Below are positions 32,371-45,059 of a stretch of 64,000 bases of DNA, one piece after another. Origin of the DNA: Macrostomum hystrix (taxonomy: Eukaryota > Platyhelminthes > Macrostomidae); the NCBI GenBank assembly GCA_950097015.1, contig CATNEN010000039.1:17838501-17902500 (forward strand), written 5' to 3'. Numbering within the stretch: position 1 is the stretch's first letter; the number at the start of each line of letters is the position of its first letter. Below the pieces are notes generated by a model, which saw only the letters and a program-made list of their open reading frames with translations, had not been told where the DNA came from and did not search any database. The position numbers and the translations under genes were made by a program.

Positions 32371-35369
32371 GTTTTTCCCTTGCACTGCGATTCGAACTCC
32401 AGAGCTTTCAAAAATGAACTGCAAAACTAAAAAAACGTTGAATTAATGTCATTTGCAGACTTAAGTATTGTAAATTATATAGGATCGAAGCTTCAAAGAG
32501 CTTAGCCAAGCAAAACACAAACAAACCATTAAAAGGCTTCTTTAAGCACTGAATTTTTCACTCGATTAATTGTGGAAAACTAATGAAGCCCCGAAAAATA
32601 ACAAAATTGACACGGTTTAACTGTAGGAAGCAGGGACGCATTCAAATGGCGTAAAAAGCAGCAGATACGAGTATACATCTAGATCCTTGTTAATGCACAT
32701 CGCCTTAACATTTTCTTGTACAAGTTATACCGCTTATGTAGTTCGTGTAAATGGCAATTGTGACTATAGTAATTTAACGAAACTTGAGCCGACACGGCAT
32801 AAAGAATCTAAAATTGTGCTGCTGCTGCTGCTGCTGCTCCTGCTGGGAAATCTGATATTATAGCATTAGCGGGCGCCTATGTAGATCCATCGAGACTTGA
32901 GTGCCAAAAAATTAGAAGCTGGAACAGCTAGCGTGCGCATATAAATATATGCGAGCTAGCTTAGAAAAAAATTCCGAGAGATCGCGGTTAGACACAGCTA
33001 TAGTGAGATTGCATTGGACAGGACTGTTACCCTCTGGCTATAGACTGCCCAGCGTTTCAGCCTTAATTCGCTTCAGCCCGTGGCTCTGCAGAGTCGTAAA
33101 AGCCAATTAACCGCGGATCCCTTATTGCAACTGTTATGTCGACATGTATGCAAATGATAAAAGCAGTTCCTATTGGAGACATTCTATATTATATACTCGT
33201 ACTATGCTCGGCTTTTTGAGCTTGTCATTTACTGAAATATCATATTCGAGGTTGCTAAATAGGCAACCGAAAAACTTGTGAGGCTTGTGACGCAATACGA
33301 ACCGCGCGCACGACCGAAAATTAAGAAAACAGACAATTATTACGCATGAAAAGTGCCAATCCGAAATAGAGAACTACGTACGCGTACCGATGTCAATTTC
33401 CTTTCTAAAGTGTCACTTACAGATCGACAAATTAAAATATAGCCGAAATACTTAAGCAAATAAAGCAACATCTTTTAAAAATAGTATCACGTACAAAAAG
33501 ACAGTGAACTATCGTCTCGCCTATCGCAAATTATCGTTCGGGGTTAACCTCCGCGCCTCTACGCGGAGGCCCGTTGGGGGGCGGAGTCCGCCGCCCCCAA
33601 AAAACCCAGCGGAATAAGTGAATAAGTAAATTAATTAAGTTATTAAGTCTGACGGACGGTACACAGTTGATCCAAGAAAAAATAATTAAGTATAAATTTG
33701 GTTTCTATCTTCGCTTTTAGCAAGTGAATATTCATATATTACATGGCAAAAAACTGCCTGCATCTGTATTTGGCCTTGTGTCTAAGCCAAAAATGTTTTG
33801 TTTTTTGTTAAGTTTGCGTTTAATATTTAAATATTGCCGCGTTTACTTTTTCCGGGAAACAGAAACAGAAACATTAAACATAAACATAAACATAAACACT
33901 TGTAAAGAATTCAGCTAAGAAGTCTGTAACCAACTGAACTTTTGATGTTTTCGAGGCTGAAGTTAGTGTGTAGTTTTCAACGAGAACAGAATGCAATATC
34001 ATACACCTCATACATCATTTTCTATTTAATTTATGTTTTTTTATTTTGTTATATATATGCAAATGTAGTTTAATTAAATTAAATTAATTCAATCAATTGG
34101 TTTTAATTCAAATCAAATAAATAAACTCCACTATGTTGGTCCTAGCAGCTTAGCTAAAGCAAATTAATATCAAGGAGTATATAATGTTAATGGCATCAGG
34201 GTGCAATTACTCCTTAGTGACATAATACCACCTGCTCCTGAATGCTATATTGGGATTTATCCTTACTGGAATAAGTTGACAAATTGTGTCCGACTGTCTG
34301 TTGCATTTTCAGACTTTTTGTGTCATGTCGCATTGCAGGGCATCGCAAGGGTGTCGCGCCGCAGTGTTGCATCACTTTTCTTTTTTATAAAGCGAAGTTA
34401 GTTGGTTAAGGTTATTATAGTATTTTATGTCGCGTCGCGCTTTGGAGCCACATTTTTGACACCCGTGTCATGCATCTGCAGGTTTTTGACTTTTATTCCA
34501 ATAGGGGGATTTATGACTTATGTAGTACTTATGCAACACCAGAAGTTCTGAAAATGTGACAAGCATGTGTAACAACCACAATCTATTTAAATATGGTGAT
34601 AACTTGATTATTAAATTTTTTTAAGTTTTGAACTTAAAGCTTAAAAGCAAAAAAGTTAGCAAAACAAATAATCCAATCAATATTACAATAATGTTGCCTA
34701 CATTTTCCTTATTTGATTTTGGTAGGTAGCTTTTGTCCTAATCTTTGCATTTTTTGTTTTCAACTTCAAATTTTTATTTTCAAGCATACAAAAGAAATTT
34801 ATCATATGTAGTCTGGCTATCCTTCTTAAGTTTATTTCTGGTGTGCAGAAAATAACCTGGCATGGCCATCATTGTGGAAATGGAAGTTGCATGGCCTTAA
34901 AAACTTTGTCCAACTCAGAATTCTCCACCTTGAAATGTAAACACATATCAAGGTGAAGGATTCTAAGTCAAATTCAGACTTGATAAATATAACTAATACC
35001 AACTAAGTAGCCTTCTAAAGTTTAACACATGATGCCATTATGAATTTTAGTTACAATAGATTGAATTTGAGAGCTCACTTCTGGTCAGAGAATTCCACCT
35101 CAAATTCCACCTTGAATTTCAAGGTGATAATTATAACTAATATAAACTAAGTATACCTAAGTTATAATGATAGAGTGAGAATTTGAGACAGAATTCTGAG
35201 GTAGACAAAGTTTCTAAGGCTGCCTAGCCACTTAAATTATTTTTAATTCTTTAAATTCCTCCATAAGTCAGACATAATTTTGTTCTTTTACCTTAAAACG
35301 ATGGTTGGCCTAATTCACTTAGAAAAATTAGTCTTTAGGCTATGTATAACCTATTAACTCATTATATAA
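32371..35369. other. Long intergenic AT-rich stretch
   Basis: No exon recognised. It contains a GCT/CTG microsatellite at about 32818-32837, a GC-rich double hairpin at 33548-33600, and otherwise AT-rich text with oligo-A and oligo-T runs. Confidence 0.45.
33548..33600. other. Two adjacent GC-rich hairpins
   Basis: CCTCCGCG and CGCGGAGG pair perfectly around the loop CCTCTA (33548-33569). Directly after, TTGGGGGGCGG and CCGCCCCCAA pair around AGTCCG with one bulged G (33574-33600). The flanks are AT-rich, so the block stands out sharply in composition. Confidence 0.8.
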
Positions 35370-35930
35370 TGTATACATGCACAACACCTGGCTGACTCAG
35401 CCAAATTGCCTAGGTGAAATGAGGGCCAAGCAAAGTATTTTAGTAAAAATCAAGCGACCAAGGTGAAAAAAGTTAAAGGGGGATGAAGGGACAAAGAGGG
35501 AAATCATGAAGAAATTAGAGAAAATCAGAAAAAGAGAAGAAAAGATGAATAACAGAGAAGACAAAGATTTGTAAACTGAACCAAAGAAGTTCTAAGTTAT
35601 AAATAGTGCAAAGCAAAGTCATAGATGAGAGATAACTTAGTCGCAGGTAAGCAAAAACTCACAGATTTGGGAAACTGAAGTCACAGATTTGCCCTCCTCC
35701 TTGAAGCAGGGCAAAACTAACTGCAATTTTGTTTTCCCCTTCTCCAACTTTTTTGTTTTAAGGGTTTAATTACGAATTGAATTTTAAGCAAGTTCTTTTT
35801 TAAATTCTAATCTTCTGTTTTTTATTCTAATCTCCTTGTTTTTCTTTTCTCTTCTTCTTTCTCTGCTTTTTCCTCTGTCTCTTCTACTCTACGATTTTCT
35901 TCTACTTTATTCTGACTTTCTTTCTCACTA
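35370..35930 (+). mobile_element. Polypurine/polypyrimidine foldback element, larger relative of 2820-3099
   Basis: It starts with TATACATGCACAACACC and GAGGGCCAAGCAA, matching the 2820-3099 element, runs through a purine-rich arm (AGAAAAAGAGAAGAAAAG), then AACTAACTGCAATTTTG, and ends in a pyrimidine-rich arm (TTTCTCTTCTTCTTTCTC). The two arms could pair. No right terminal repeat or target duplication was identified. Confidence 0.55.
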
Positions 35931-35984
35931 CTTGCAGTAAAAGACGAAATTCAAGGACTTAAAACTTAACTGAATGTGATAGAT

Positions 35985-36060
35985 TTGTGCCAAAGACACT
36001 CCTGTTAAATGGGTATCAGCATAAGCTGGGTAATTGAGGGCAGAATTGTGGCCTCCTTGT
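35985..36060 (+). mobile_element. SINE family 2 fragment
   Basis: CTGTTAAATGGGTATCAGCA and AAGCTGGGTAATTGAGGG match the middle of family 2 (complement of 19800-19850). It lies about 130 bp before the EIF2B1 start. Confidence 0.6.
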
Positions 36061-36185
36061 CCACGACTGTGAATCTAGCTTTTCAAGGCTAGTTTTATTT
36101 TCTATCTATAATATATTGAACTATTTGTGTTGTATTGATCAATTAGCTAGCCTTCTTTTTCAGCTGGTATCTATTTAATCCAGAC

Positions 36186-37903
36186 ATGACAAAAGACAAT
36201 GAGAAAGCCATCGACATCTTCAATGGATTTATGGAAGCAGACGAAGACAAATCAGCTGTTGAAGCTCAAATCCAGACTCTGATCATTGTCATCCGACGAG
36301 CCGAGGCTCAGACAATGAAGGAGGTTCGCGAAAAAATTGTTGAAACCAACAGAGAGCTCATGCGTTCGCCGAGAGCCAACGCCTCCGTCAGGTCAGGCGG
36401 CGAGCTGTTCCTTCGCTACATCACAATGACCGAGCTAGATCAGCCCAGCTTTGAAGACACTCGGCAGGTGCTAATTAAGCGAGGCACCGCATTTCTGGAT
36501 CGCATTAGACAGAGTCTGGATAGGATTATGCAATTCGCCCTGCCATTTATCAAATATGGTACTCGGGTGCTGCTGCATTCTAGGTGTGTGCACTGCTGTA
36601 CTATTTTGCTAGGCTTTTATTCAAATTTTAAAATGAGCTGTCAACGGACTAGGGAGACCTAAGACTATTGATATGAGCAGTCATTGGAGTGGGGAAATGA
36701 CCAGAATTACTATTGCAATGAGAAGTCATTGAAGTGGGGAAATCACCAGAATGACTATTGCGATGAGTAGTCAATGGAGTGGGGAGATGACTAGAATGAC
36801 TATTGCAATGATCAGTCATTGGAGTGGAGAAATGACTAGAATCACTATTGCAATGAGCAGTCATCAGACCAGAGAAATGACTAGAATGACTATTGCAATG
36901 AGCAGTCATTGAAGTGGGGAAATGACTAGAATTACTATTGCAATGATCAGTCATTAGAGTGGAGAAATGACTAGAATGACTATTGCAATGATCAGTCATT
37001 GGAGTGGAGAAATGACTAGAATGACTATTGCAATGATCAGTCATTGGAGTGGAGAAATGACTAGAATGACTATTGCAATGATCAGTCATTGGAGTGGAGA
37101 AATGACTAGAATGACTATTGCAATGATCAGTCATTGGAGTGGAGAAATGACTAGAATGACTATTGCAATGAGCAGTCATTGGAGTGGGGAATTGACTAGA
37201 ATGACTATTGCAATGAGCAGTCATTGAAGTGGGGAAATGACTAGAATGACTATTGCAATGATCAGTCATTGGACCAGAGAAATGACTAGAATGACTATTG
37301 CAATGAGCAGTCATTGAAGTGGGGAAATTACTAGAATGACTATTGCAATGAGCAGTCATCAGAACAGGCAATTCCCCGACCAACCGCTCGAACAGGTCGA
37401 AGGTGGTACTAGCCCTGTTAAAGCGCGCTGCCAAGGCCCAGCTAGATTTCCAGTGCATTGTGACCCAATCACTGCCGGACCAGTCGGGTGAACGCATGCT
37501 AAAAGATTTAGAAACAGCTGGCATCAAAGCTTCTCTGGTTCTAGACGCCGAGGTTGGCGCCGCTTTGGAAAGAGTCGACATGGTTCTGCTAGGAGCGGAG
37601 GCTGTCACTCAAAGTGGCGGCATTGTTAACAAGATAGGCTCCTATACTCTGTGCCTGTGCGCCCACGCGCTCAACGTGCCAGTCTACGTGCTGGCTGAGA
37701 GCTGCAAGTTTTTGCGCGCCTATCCGCTGAATCAGGCAGATTTAGAGCCCGAGCTGCGCTATCCGAAGGGTCTGACTGGATTACAGCAGCCTAGCCCGAT
37801 TACAGACTACACACCGCCACAATATTTGAAGCTGCTATTCACCGATATTGGCATTGTACCACCGTCTGCTGTCAGCGACGAATTAAATAAGCTCTATTTG
37901 TGA
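36186..37903 (+). CDS. EIF2B1: Translation initiation factor eIF2B alpha subunit
   Basis: Exons 36186-36583 and 37396-37903 join in phase 2 (donor TCTAG/GTGTGT, acceptor CGAACAG) to give 301 aa, matching the family (about 305). eIF2B alpha is the regulatory subunit of the cytosolic GDP-exchange factor for eIF2 and helps sense phosphorylated eIF2 in the integrated stress response. The N-terminal half is helical with SGGELFLRYI (about residues 68-77). After the junction HSRSKVVLALL the Rossmann-like half shows TQSLPDQSG, VDMVLLGAEAV, GGIVNKIGSYTL, PVYVLAESCKF, and the invariant C-terminus PSAVSDELNKLYL. No missing residues are apparent. The single intron is almost wholly a 45-bp tandem array. 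AATAAA at 37971. Confidence 0.96.
36690..37370. repeat. Tandem array, 45-bp unit, EIF2B1 intron
   Basis: About 15 copies of a 45-bp unit with cores GAAATGACTAGAATGACTAT and TGCAATGATCAGTCATTGGA in the intron 36584-37395. Central copies are almost identical, outer ones diverged. Both strands stay open across it, including a minus-strand frame of over 300 codons, which is an artefact of the unit length. Confidence 0.95.
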
Positions 37904-38079
37904 GCTTGAGATTGTTGTTACCAGAATCAATTCAAACACAAAAAGTAGTTGTTGAGCAGTGTGCTAAGAAAATAAATAAGCAGTGATAGCTTTGAAATGC
38001 AACATTTGTCGGCTTTTTGAGGTTTTCGTAATTATTTTATTTACAGGGCTTGTCTATGGGGTAAGACTTCACCAGAAGC

Positions 38080-38985
38080 ATCAAATTCTTAGGTGAGATT
38101 TCGCCTGTAGCCTCAAGTTCTTAGGTGAGATTTCGCCTGTAGCCTCAAAATCTGAGTAGAGATATCAGTAGCCTCAAAATCTGAGTAGAGATATCAGTAG
38201 CCTCAAAAATCTGAGTAGAGATATCAGTAGCCTCAAAATCTGAGTAGAGATATCAGTAGCCTCAAAATCTGAGTAGAGATATCAGTAGCCTCAAAATCTG
38301 AGTAGAGATATCAGTAGTCTCAAAATCTGAGTAGAGATATCAGTAGCCTCAAAATCTGAGTAGAGATATCAGTAGCCTCAAAATCTTGGGTGAGGTATCA
38401 GTAGCCTCAAAATCTGAGTAGAGATATCAGTAGCCTCAAAATCTTGGGTGAGGTATCAGTAGCCTCAAAATCTGAGTAGAGATATCAGTAGCCTCAAAAT
38501 CTGAGTAGAGATATCAGTAGCCTCAAAATCTGAGTAGAGATATCAGTAGTCTCAAAATCTGAGTAGAGATATCAGTAGCCTCAAAATCTGAGTAGAGATA
38601 TCAGTAGCCTCAAAATCTGAGTAGAGATATCAGTAGTCTCAAAATCTGAGTAGAGATATCAGTAGCCTCAAAATCTGAGTAGAGATATCAGTAGCCTCAA
38701 AATCTTGGGTGAGGTATCAGTAGCCTCAAAATCTGAGTAGAGATATCAGTAGCCTCAAAATCTTGGGTGAGGTATCAGTAGCCTCAAAATCTGAGTAGAG
38801 ATATCAGTAGCCTCAAAATCTGAGTAGAGATATCAGAACCCTCAAAATCTTGTTGAGATATCAGTAGCCTCAAAATTGATAGGTGAGATATCAGTAGCCT
38901 CAAAATTGATAGGTGAGATATCAGTAGCCTCAAAATTGATAGGTGAGATATCAGTAGCCTCAAAATTGATAGGTGAGATACCTGC
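38080..38985. repeat. Tandem array, 29-30-bp unit, upstream of the SLC43-like gene
   Basis: About 31 copies with core AATCTGAGTAGAGATATCAG plus TAGCCTCAA. A 30-bp variant with AATTGATAGGTGAGATATCA is found only as the last four copies, and AATCTTGGGTGAGGTATCAG variants are interspersed. GATATC is palindromic. The array ends 48 bp before the first coding exon of the SLC43-like gene, next to an acceptor-like CATTCTCCTCTAG, so it may be a 5' UTR intron. Confidence 0.95.
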
Positions 38986-39032
38986 ATTCTCCTCTAGTTT
39001 TTTCTACGCTTGAGACAATTTTCCTATTTAAA

Positions 39033-42000
39033 ATGTCATCGAATTTCCAGTGCTGGGAGTCCAAGCGCCTCCTAGGCCGTTGGACTCCGGTCCTCGGCGT
39101 TGTCCTGGCCATCTCCGAGGTGTTTTGCATCGGTGGCATATTCTTCGGCTTCTCGTCGGCTCTCCGAGTTCTGCTCCAAGCCGAGGGCTTCTTCGCCGCC
39201 GGTTGCAATGCCACCGTGGCCGAGTTGGCTTCTGGCAATGCGTCATGCGACTCTCAGAACGAAGGCTTTTCCAGGGTCAATGCTGTCGGCACCGGTATGC
39301 AACTGCTGTGCTCCCTGCCAATGGGGCTGCTGTTAGATCGGGTTGGCTTCAGGGCCTGCAAATGCCTCTGCGCTTGCGTTGGCTTCATCACCTGCCTGTG
39401 CCTCGGATTGGCTACACCGTCTACGGCCTGGCTGTTGTACATCGCAGCCGTCAGCTGGTCCATTGCCAGCAGTGTCAGCATTGTCAGTAGTCTAGGCGTC
39501 ACGGAACTGTTTCCAGCCTATAGAGAGGTTTGCAGCTTTTTAAAAAAAGTTATTATATACTCTGTAGATTAGATTCTTCGTTGGAATTTTATTAAACAAT
39601 TTGAAATCTAAATTTAGTGATTAGAGCTTGGATTAAGCAATTAGAAATCGATATTAGTTCATTAGAGTTTCGATTTTGCAATTAGAAATCGATATTAGTT
39701 CATTAGGGTTTTGATTTTGCAATTAGAAATCGATATTAGTTCATTAGAGTTTGGATTTGGCAATTAGAAATCGAAATTAGTTTATTAGAGTTTGGATTTG
39801 GCAATTAGAAATCGAAATTAGTTCATTAGAGTTTGGATTTGGCAAGTAGAAATATAAATTAGTTCATTAGAGTTTGGATTTGGCAATTAGAAATCGAAAT
39901 TAGTTTATTAGAGTTTGGATTTGGCAATTAGAAATCGATATTAGTTCATTAGAGTTTGGATTTGGCAATTAGAAATCGAAATTAGTTTATTAGAGTTTGG
40001 ATTTGGCAATTAGAAATCGATATTAGTTCATTAGAGTTTGGATTTGGCAATTAGAAATCGATATTAGTTCATTAGAGTTTGGATTGGGCCATTATAAATC
40101 GAAATTAGTTCATTAGAGTTTGGATTGGGCCATTATAAATCGAAATTAGTTTAGTAGAGTTTTGATTTGGCAATTAGAAATCGATATTAGTTCATTAGAG
40201 TTTGGATTTGGCAATCAGAAATCGATATTAGTTCATTAGAGTTTGGATTTGGCAATCAGAAATCGATATTAGTTTATTAGAAGAGTTTGGATTTGGCAAT
40301 TAGAAATCGAAATTTGTTCATTAGAGTTTGGATTGGGCCATTATAAATCGAAATTAGTTTAGTAGAGTTTTGATTTGGCAATTAGAAATCGATATTAGTT
40401 CATTAGAGTTTGGATTTGGCAATCAGAAATCGATATTAGTTCATTAGAGTTTGGATTTGGCAATTAGAAATCGATATTAGTTCATTAGAGTTTGGATTTG
40501 GCAATCAGAAATCGATATTAGTTCATTAGAGTTTGGATTTGGCAATTAGAAATCGATATTAGTTCATTAGAGTTTGGATTTGGCAATCAGAAATCGATAT
40601 TAGTTTATTAGAAGAGTTTGGATTTGGCAATTAGAAATCGAAATTTGTTCATTAGAGTTTGGATTTGGCAATTAGAAATCGATATTAGTTCATTAGAGTT
40701 TGGATTTGGCAATTAGAAATATAAATTAGTTCATTAGAGTTTGGATTTGGCAATTAGAAATATAAAAATTAGTTTATTAGAGTTTGGATTTGGCAATTAA
40801 AAATATAAAAATTAGTTTATTAGAGTTTAGATTTGCCAATTAGAAATCGATATTTGTTCATTAGAGTCTGGATTGGGCCATTAGAAATCGAAATTAGTTT
40901 ATTAGAGTTTGGATTTGGCAATTAGAAATCGATATTAGTTTATTAGAGTTTAGATTAGGCAATTAGAATTCGTAATTATCGAGTCTCGATTGTTTTATTA
41001 TTAGAAATAGACATTTCAGTTAATTAGAGTTTAGTTTAAGCAATTAGAGTTTGATAATAGAGTGAATTTTTTATAGATTTTATTGTATTATAGATGTGCT
41101 CTTTCTATATTTAACTTTGCAACAAAATAACGTTTTTGTTAGAATTAGAATAAGGATATTTTCATTTCTACTTTAAATACTTTCTACTTTCTACTTTAAA
41201 TTGAGTTTTTGTTTTTTTCGTTCTCATAGTTTTTTTAATTTTTTTAACAAATTTATTAAACTATTAGCCAATTCAGGCGCAGGTAATCCTGATTAACTTT
41301 AACAAATATACTCGCGCCACCCAGATCCTCATCTGTTTGGTCTCTGGGACGTTTGACAGCAGTGCTGTGCTGTTCACTCTGATCCAGACCATTGCATACG
41401 GATCCGGCTCTGATTCGCTAGATCTGATGTACCGCAGGCGCCTCACGTGTTTCATCTGTTTGGCAGTGCTGGCGGCCGTAGTGTGTCTAGTTAACGGCCT
41501 AGTGATTCTACCACCGAGGCACATTCGTCACACTGACCAGTTTAGAGGCTTGTGCAATCCGTTTAGCTTCTGCTGCGGCGATGATCAAAATAAGCGACCA
41601 AAGCAGGCCATCTTTGAGCTCAAGGAGCCGCTTGAGCACGATCCAACTGCCGGCGGCGGTGCTGTTGCTAAGCGCAATGACCCGGATGACAGCTCTGCGG
41701 CAGCCGACGATGACGACGCTGCCACCGCCTCAGCAGCTACTGCTGCGGCAGCCGAGTCCGAAGTTACGCCGTTAGATAAATCGGCTGAGCCTATGGATTT
41801 TGATGTTGAAGTTAGAAACAGTGACATATGTGAGTTGCAAAGCATCTCAGTTGATTAATATGAGTAGCTCAAATCCCACATGCTCACTTTGAGTAGCTAA
41901 AATCCCACATCCTCACTTTGAGTAGCTAAAATCCCCAGATCCGCACTTTGAGTAGCTAAAATCCCCAGATCCTCACTTTGAGTAGCTAAAATCCCCAGAT

Positions 42001-45000
42001 CCGCACTTTGAGTAGCTAAAATCCCCAGATCCTCACTTTGAGTAGCTAAAATCCCCAGATCCGCACTTTGAGTAGCTAAAATCCCCAGATCCTCACTTTG
42101 AGTAGCTAAAATCCCACATGCTCACTTTAAGTAGCTAAAATCCCACATCCTCACTTTGAGTAGCTAAAATCCCCAGATCCGCACTTTGAGTAGCTAAAAT
42201 CCCCAGATCCTCACTTTGAGTAGCTAAAATCCCACATGCTCACTTTAAGTAGCTAAAATCCCACATCCTCACTTTGAGTAGCTAAAATCCCCAGATCCGC
42301 ACTTTGAGTAGCTAAAATCCCCAGATCCTCACTTTGAGTAGCTAAAATCCCCAGATCCGCACTTTGAGTAGCTAAAATCCCCAGATCCTCACTTTGAGTA
42401 GCTAAAATCCCACATGCTCACTTTAAGTAGCTAAAATCCCACATCCTCACTTTGAGTAGCTAAAATCCCCAGATCCGCACTTTGAGTAGCTAAAATCCCC
42501 AGATCCTCACTTTGAGTAGCTAAAATCCCACATGCTCACTTTAAGTAGCTAAAATCCCACATCCTCACTTTGAGTAGCTAAAATCCCCAGATCCGCACTT
42601 TGAGTAGCTAAAATCCCCAGATCCTCACTTTGAGTGGCTAAAATCCCACATGCTCACTTTGAGTAGCTAAATCCCCAGATCCTCACTTTGAGTAGCTAAT
42701 TGAGCAGCTAAAATCCCTTTATCCTCCCTTTGAGTAGCTAAAATGCCCAGATCCTCACTTTGAGTAGCTAAAATCCCCAGATCCGCACTTTGAGTAGCTA
42801 AAATCCCCAGATCCGCACTTTGAGTAGCTAAAATCCCACATGCTCACTTTGAGTAGCTAAAATCCCTTTATCCTCCCTTTGAGTAGCTAAAATCCCCAGA
42901 TCCTCACTTTGAGTAGCTAAAATCCCACATGCTCACTTTGAGTAGCTAAAATGCCCAGATCCGCACTTTGAGTAGCTAAAATCCCCAGATCCTCACTTTG
43001 AGTAGCTAAAATCTCACATGCTCACTTTGAGTAGCTAAAATCCCCAGATCCTCACTTTGAGTAGCTAAAATCCCACATCCTCACTTTGAGTAGCTAAAAT
43101 CCCCAGATCCTCACTTTGAGTTGCTAAAATCCCCAGATCCTCACTTTGAGTAGCTAAAATCCCCAGATCCTCACTTTGAGTAGCTAAAATCCCACATCCT
43201 CACTTTGAGTAGCTAAAATCCCCAGATCCTCACTTTGAGTTGCTAAAATCCCCAGATCCTCACTTTGAGTTGCTAAAATCCCCAGATCCTCACTTTGAGT
43301 AGCTAAAATCCCACATCCTCACTTTGAGTAGCTAAAATCCCCAGATCCTCACTTTGAGTAGCTAAAATCCCCAGATCCTCACTTTGAGTAGCTAAAATCC
43401 CATCATCCTCACTTTAAATATTTAAAATTCCCAATTCCTCACTTTGAGTAGCTAAAATCCCCAGATCCTCACTTTGAGTAGCTAAAATCCCATCATCCTC
43501 ACTTTAAATATTTAAAATTCCCAATTCCTCACTTTGAGTAGCTAAAATCCCATCATCCTCACTTTAAATATTTAAAATTCCCAATTCCTCACTTTCAGTA
43601 GCTAAAATCCCATCATCCTCACTTTAAATATTTAAAATCCCTAAATCCTCATTTTGAGGTAGCAAAATCCCTTTATCCTTACTTTGAGTAGCTTAAATCC
43701 CTAAATCCTCAGTTTTAGTAGTCAAGAATCCCTAATAAATCCCTAATAATTAATAAATCCCCAATCGCTGCGCCCCCTTGAATCTCCAGCGGCGTTGGCA
43801 GCCGAGTCTGAGCTGCCGCCGTTGCAGTCGGTGCTGCTAACTCGCATGTTCGCCTGCCACGTGGCCTGGGCCGGCTTTTCAATTCTGCGCTTCTTTATCT
43901 TTCTCAATTCTGTTGCTCTCTACGTGAAATTCGCTGTTGACGGCAGCGAGCCGGAGCTGGCAATCAGGAATTCGTTTATCATGCGCTACCTTAGCATGCT
44001 GGGTTTGTTCCTGTCGCTTGGACTATGTTTCGCTTTCTTCACAGCCGGAGTTGTGAGAATTTCTGGCCGACTGTTCAATGCGCGCTCGACTGCAACTAGC
44101 GACGTCTGGCAGCGATGCCGTTTTTTGGCGGTAAGTGGACCGGCACAGTTCGTTTTACTCTGCCTGGTTCTTCAAATGGATAGCTAGATTCTTTTTAGGG
44201 GATTAGTAGATTCAGGACAATGTTCTCCATAGGGGATTAGTAGATTCCCGACAATGTTCTCCATAGGGGATTAGTAGATTCCCGACAATGTTCTCCATAG
44301 GGGATTAGTAGATTCCCGACAATGTTCTCCAAAGGGGATTAGTAGATTCCCGACATTGTTCTCCATAGGCGATTAGTAGATTCCCGACAATGTTCTCGGC
44401 GCGCACTCGTGCCAAGACTATTTACGCACTATAGGGGATTAGTAGATTCCCGACAATGTTCTCCATAGGGGATTAGTAGATTCCCGACATTGTTCTCCAT
44501 AGGGGATTAGTAGATTCCCGACATTGTTCTTCATAGGCGATTAGTAGATTCCCGACAATGTTCTCCATAGGGGATTAGTAGATTTAGTAATTTCAGTAGA
44601 ATTTCGCTGCTAAAGCACATGGCTCTGTTTCTATCAACCATTCACTTTTAGCCGCCATTCGTGCTGCAGTGCAGTCTTGGCCTATTGCTCTCATGCCTGT
44701 CGTTTGTCGCGCAGCATCGCCTAATACCGCTGCAGTACACCTTGCTGGCGCTTTATCGCTCGATGCTATTTTCACTGGCCTCGTGCCTGCTGTTCTCAGC
44801 TTTTCCTGCGGCGCACTTTGGCACCCTGTACGGCGTGATGTGCCTGGCCTGCGGCCTGGTTTCATTCTCACAGATTCCGCTGCGTCGGCTAGCCGAGCTG
44901 TCCGGCCTTAACTCGGCCAACTTCATCGCCTTGGCGCTATCCGCGGCTGCGTTTGTACACCCGGTTCAGATTCTGCTAGCCGAGCGAATCCCCTGCGGAT

Positions 45001-45059
45001 TGGCTGTGCCGGATGTTAAACGGCGATCCGGCCCCACTAGTGAGAACCTGCTCACCTAA
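39033..45059 (+). CDS. SLC43-like amino acid transporter
   Basis: Exons 39033-39527, 41283-41829, 43790-44130 and 44652-45059 (phases 0, 1, 0) give a 596-aa MFS protein with about 12 hydrophobic segments. SLC43 proteins (LAT3, LAT4, EEG1) are sodium-independent plasma-membrane facilitators of large neutral amino acids or purine bases. Seen: TM1 with FFGFSSALRVLLQAEGFF, the MFS loop PMGLLLDRVGFRACK, FPAYRE at the end of exon 1, SGTFDSSAVLF in exon 2, a long acidic/Ala-rich central loop (about residues 270-350), and the family signature FPAAHFGTLYG in exon 4. The exon 2 acceptor at GCGCAG/GTAATC keeps the frame. The C-terminus is uncertain: a GTGAGA donor inside exon 4 (about 45040) could splice to another last exon beyond the following array. 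All three internal introns are tandem arrays. Confidence 0.85.
39605..40995. repeat. Tandem array, 41-bp unit, SLC43-like intron 1
   Basis: About 33 copies of a 41-bp unit with cores ATTAGAGTTTGGATTTGGCA and ATTAGAAATCGATATTAGTT. Several variant types (GGGCCATTATAAATCG, AGAAGAGTTTGG) recur at intervals, indicating block duplication. Intron 39528-41282. Confidence 0.95.
41850..43735. repeat. Tandem array, 30-bp unit, SLC43-like intron 2
   Basis: About 62 copies of a 30-bp unit with core CACTTTGAGTAGCTAAAATC and CCCAGATCCT/CCACATGCT ends, filling the intron 41830-43789. Variant pairs alternate in the left part (period about 60 and multiples) and a TTAAATATTTAAAATTCCCA form appears on the right. 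It is the largest array in the window. Confidence 0.96.
44190..44590. repeat. Tandem array, 34-bp unit, SLC43-like intron 3
   Basis: About 11 copies of a 34-bp unit with cores GGGGATTAGTAGATTCCCGA and CAATGTTCTCCATA in the intron 44131-44651. One short unrelated insertion (about 44397-44432) interrupts it. Confidence 0.94.

Noticed and set aside
36649-37608. A 319-codon minus-strand frame with MTDHCNSHSSHFS-type repeats
   Set aside because: It is the reverse strand of the EIF2B1 intron array (45-bp unit) plus antisense of exon 2; the sense exons explain this region.
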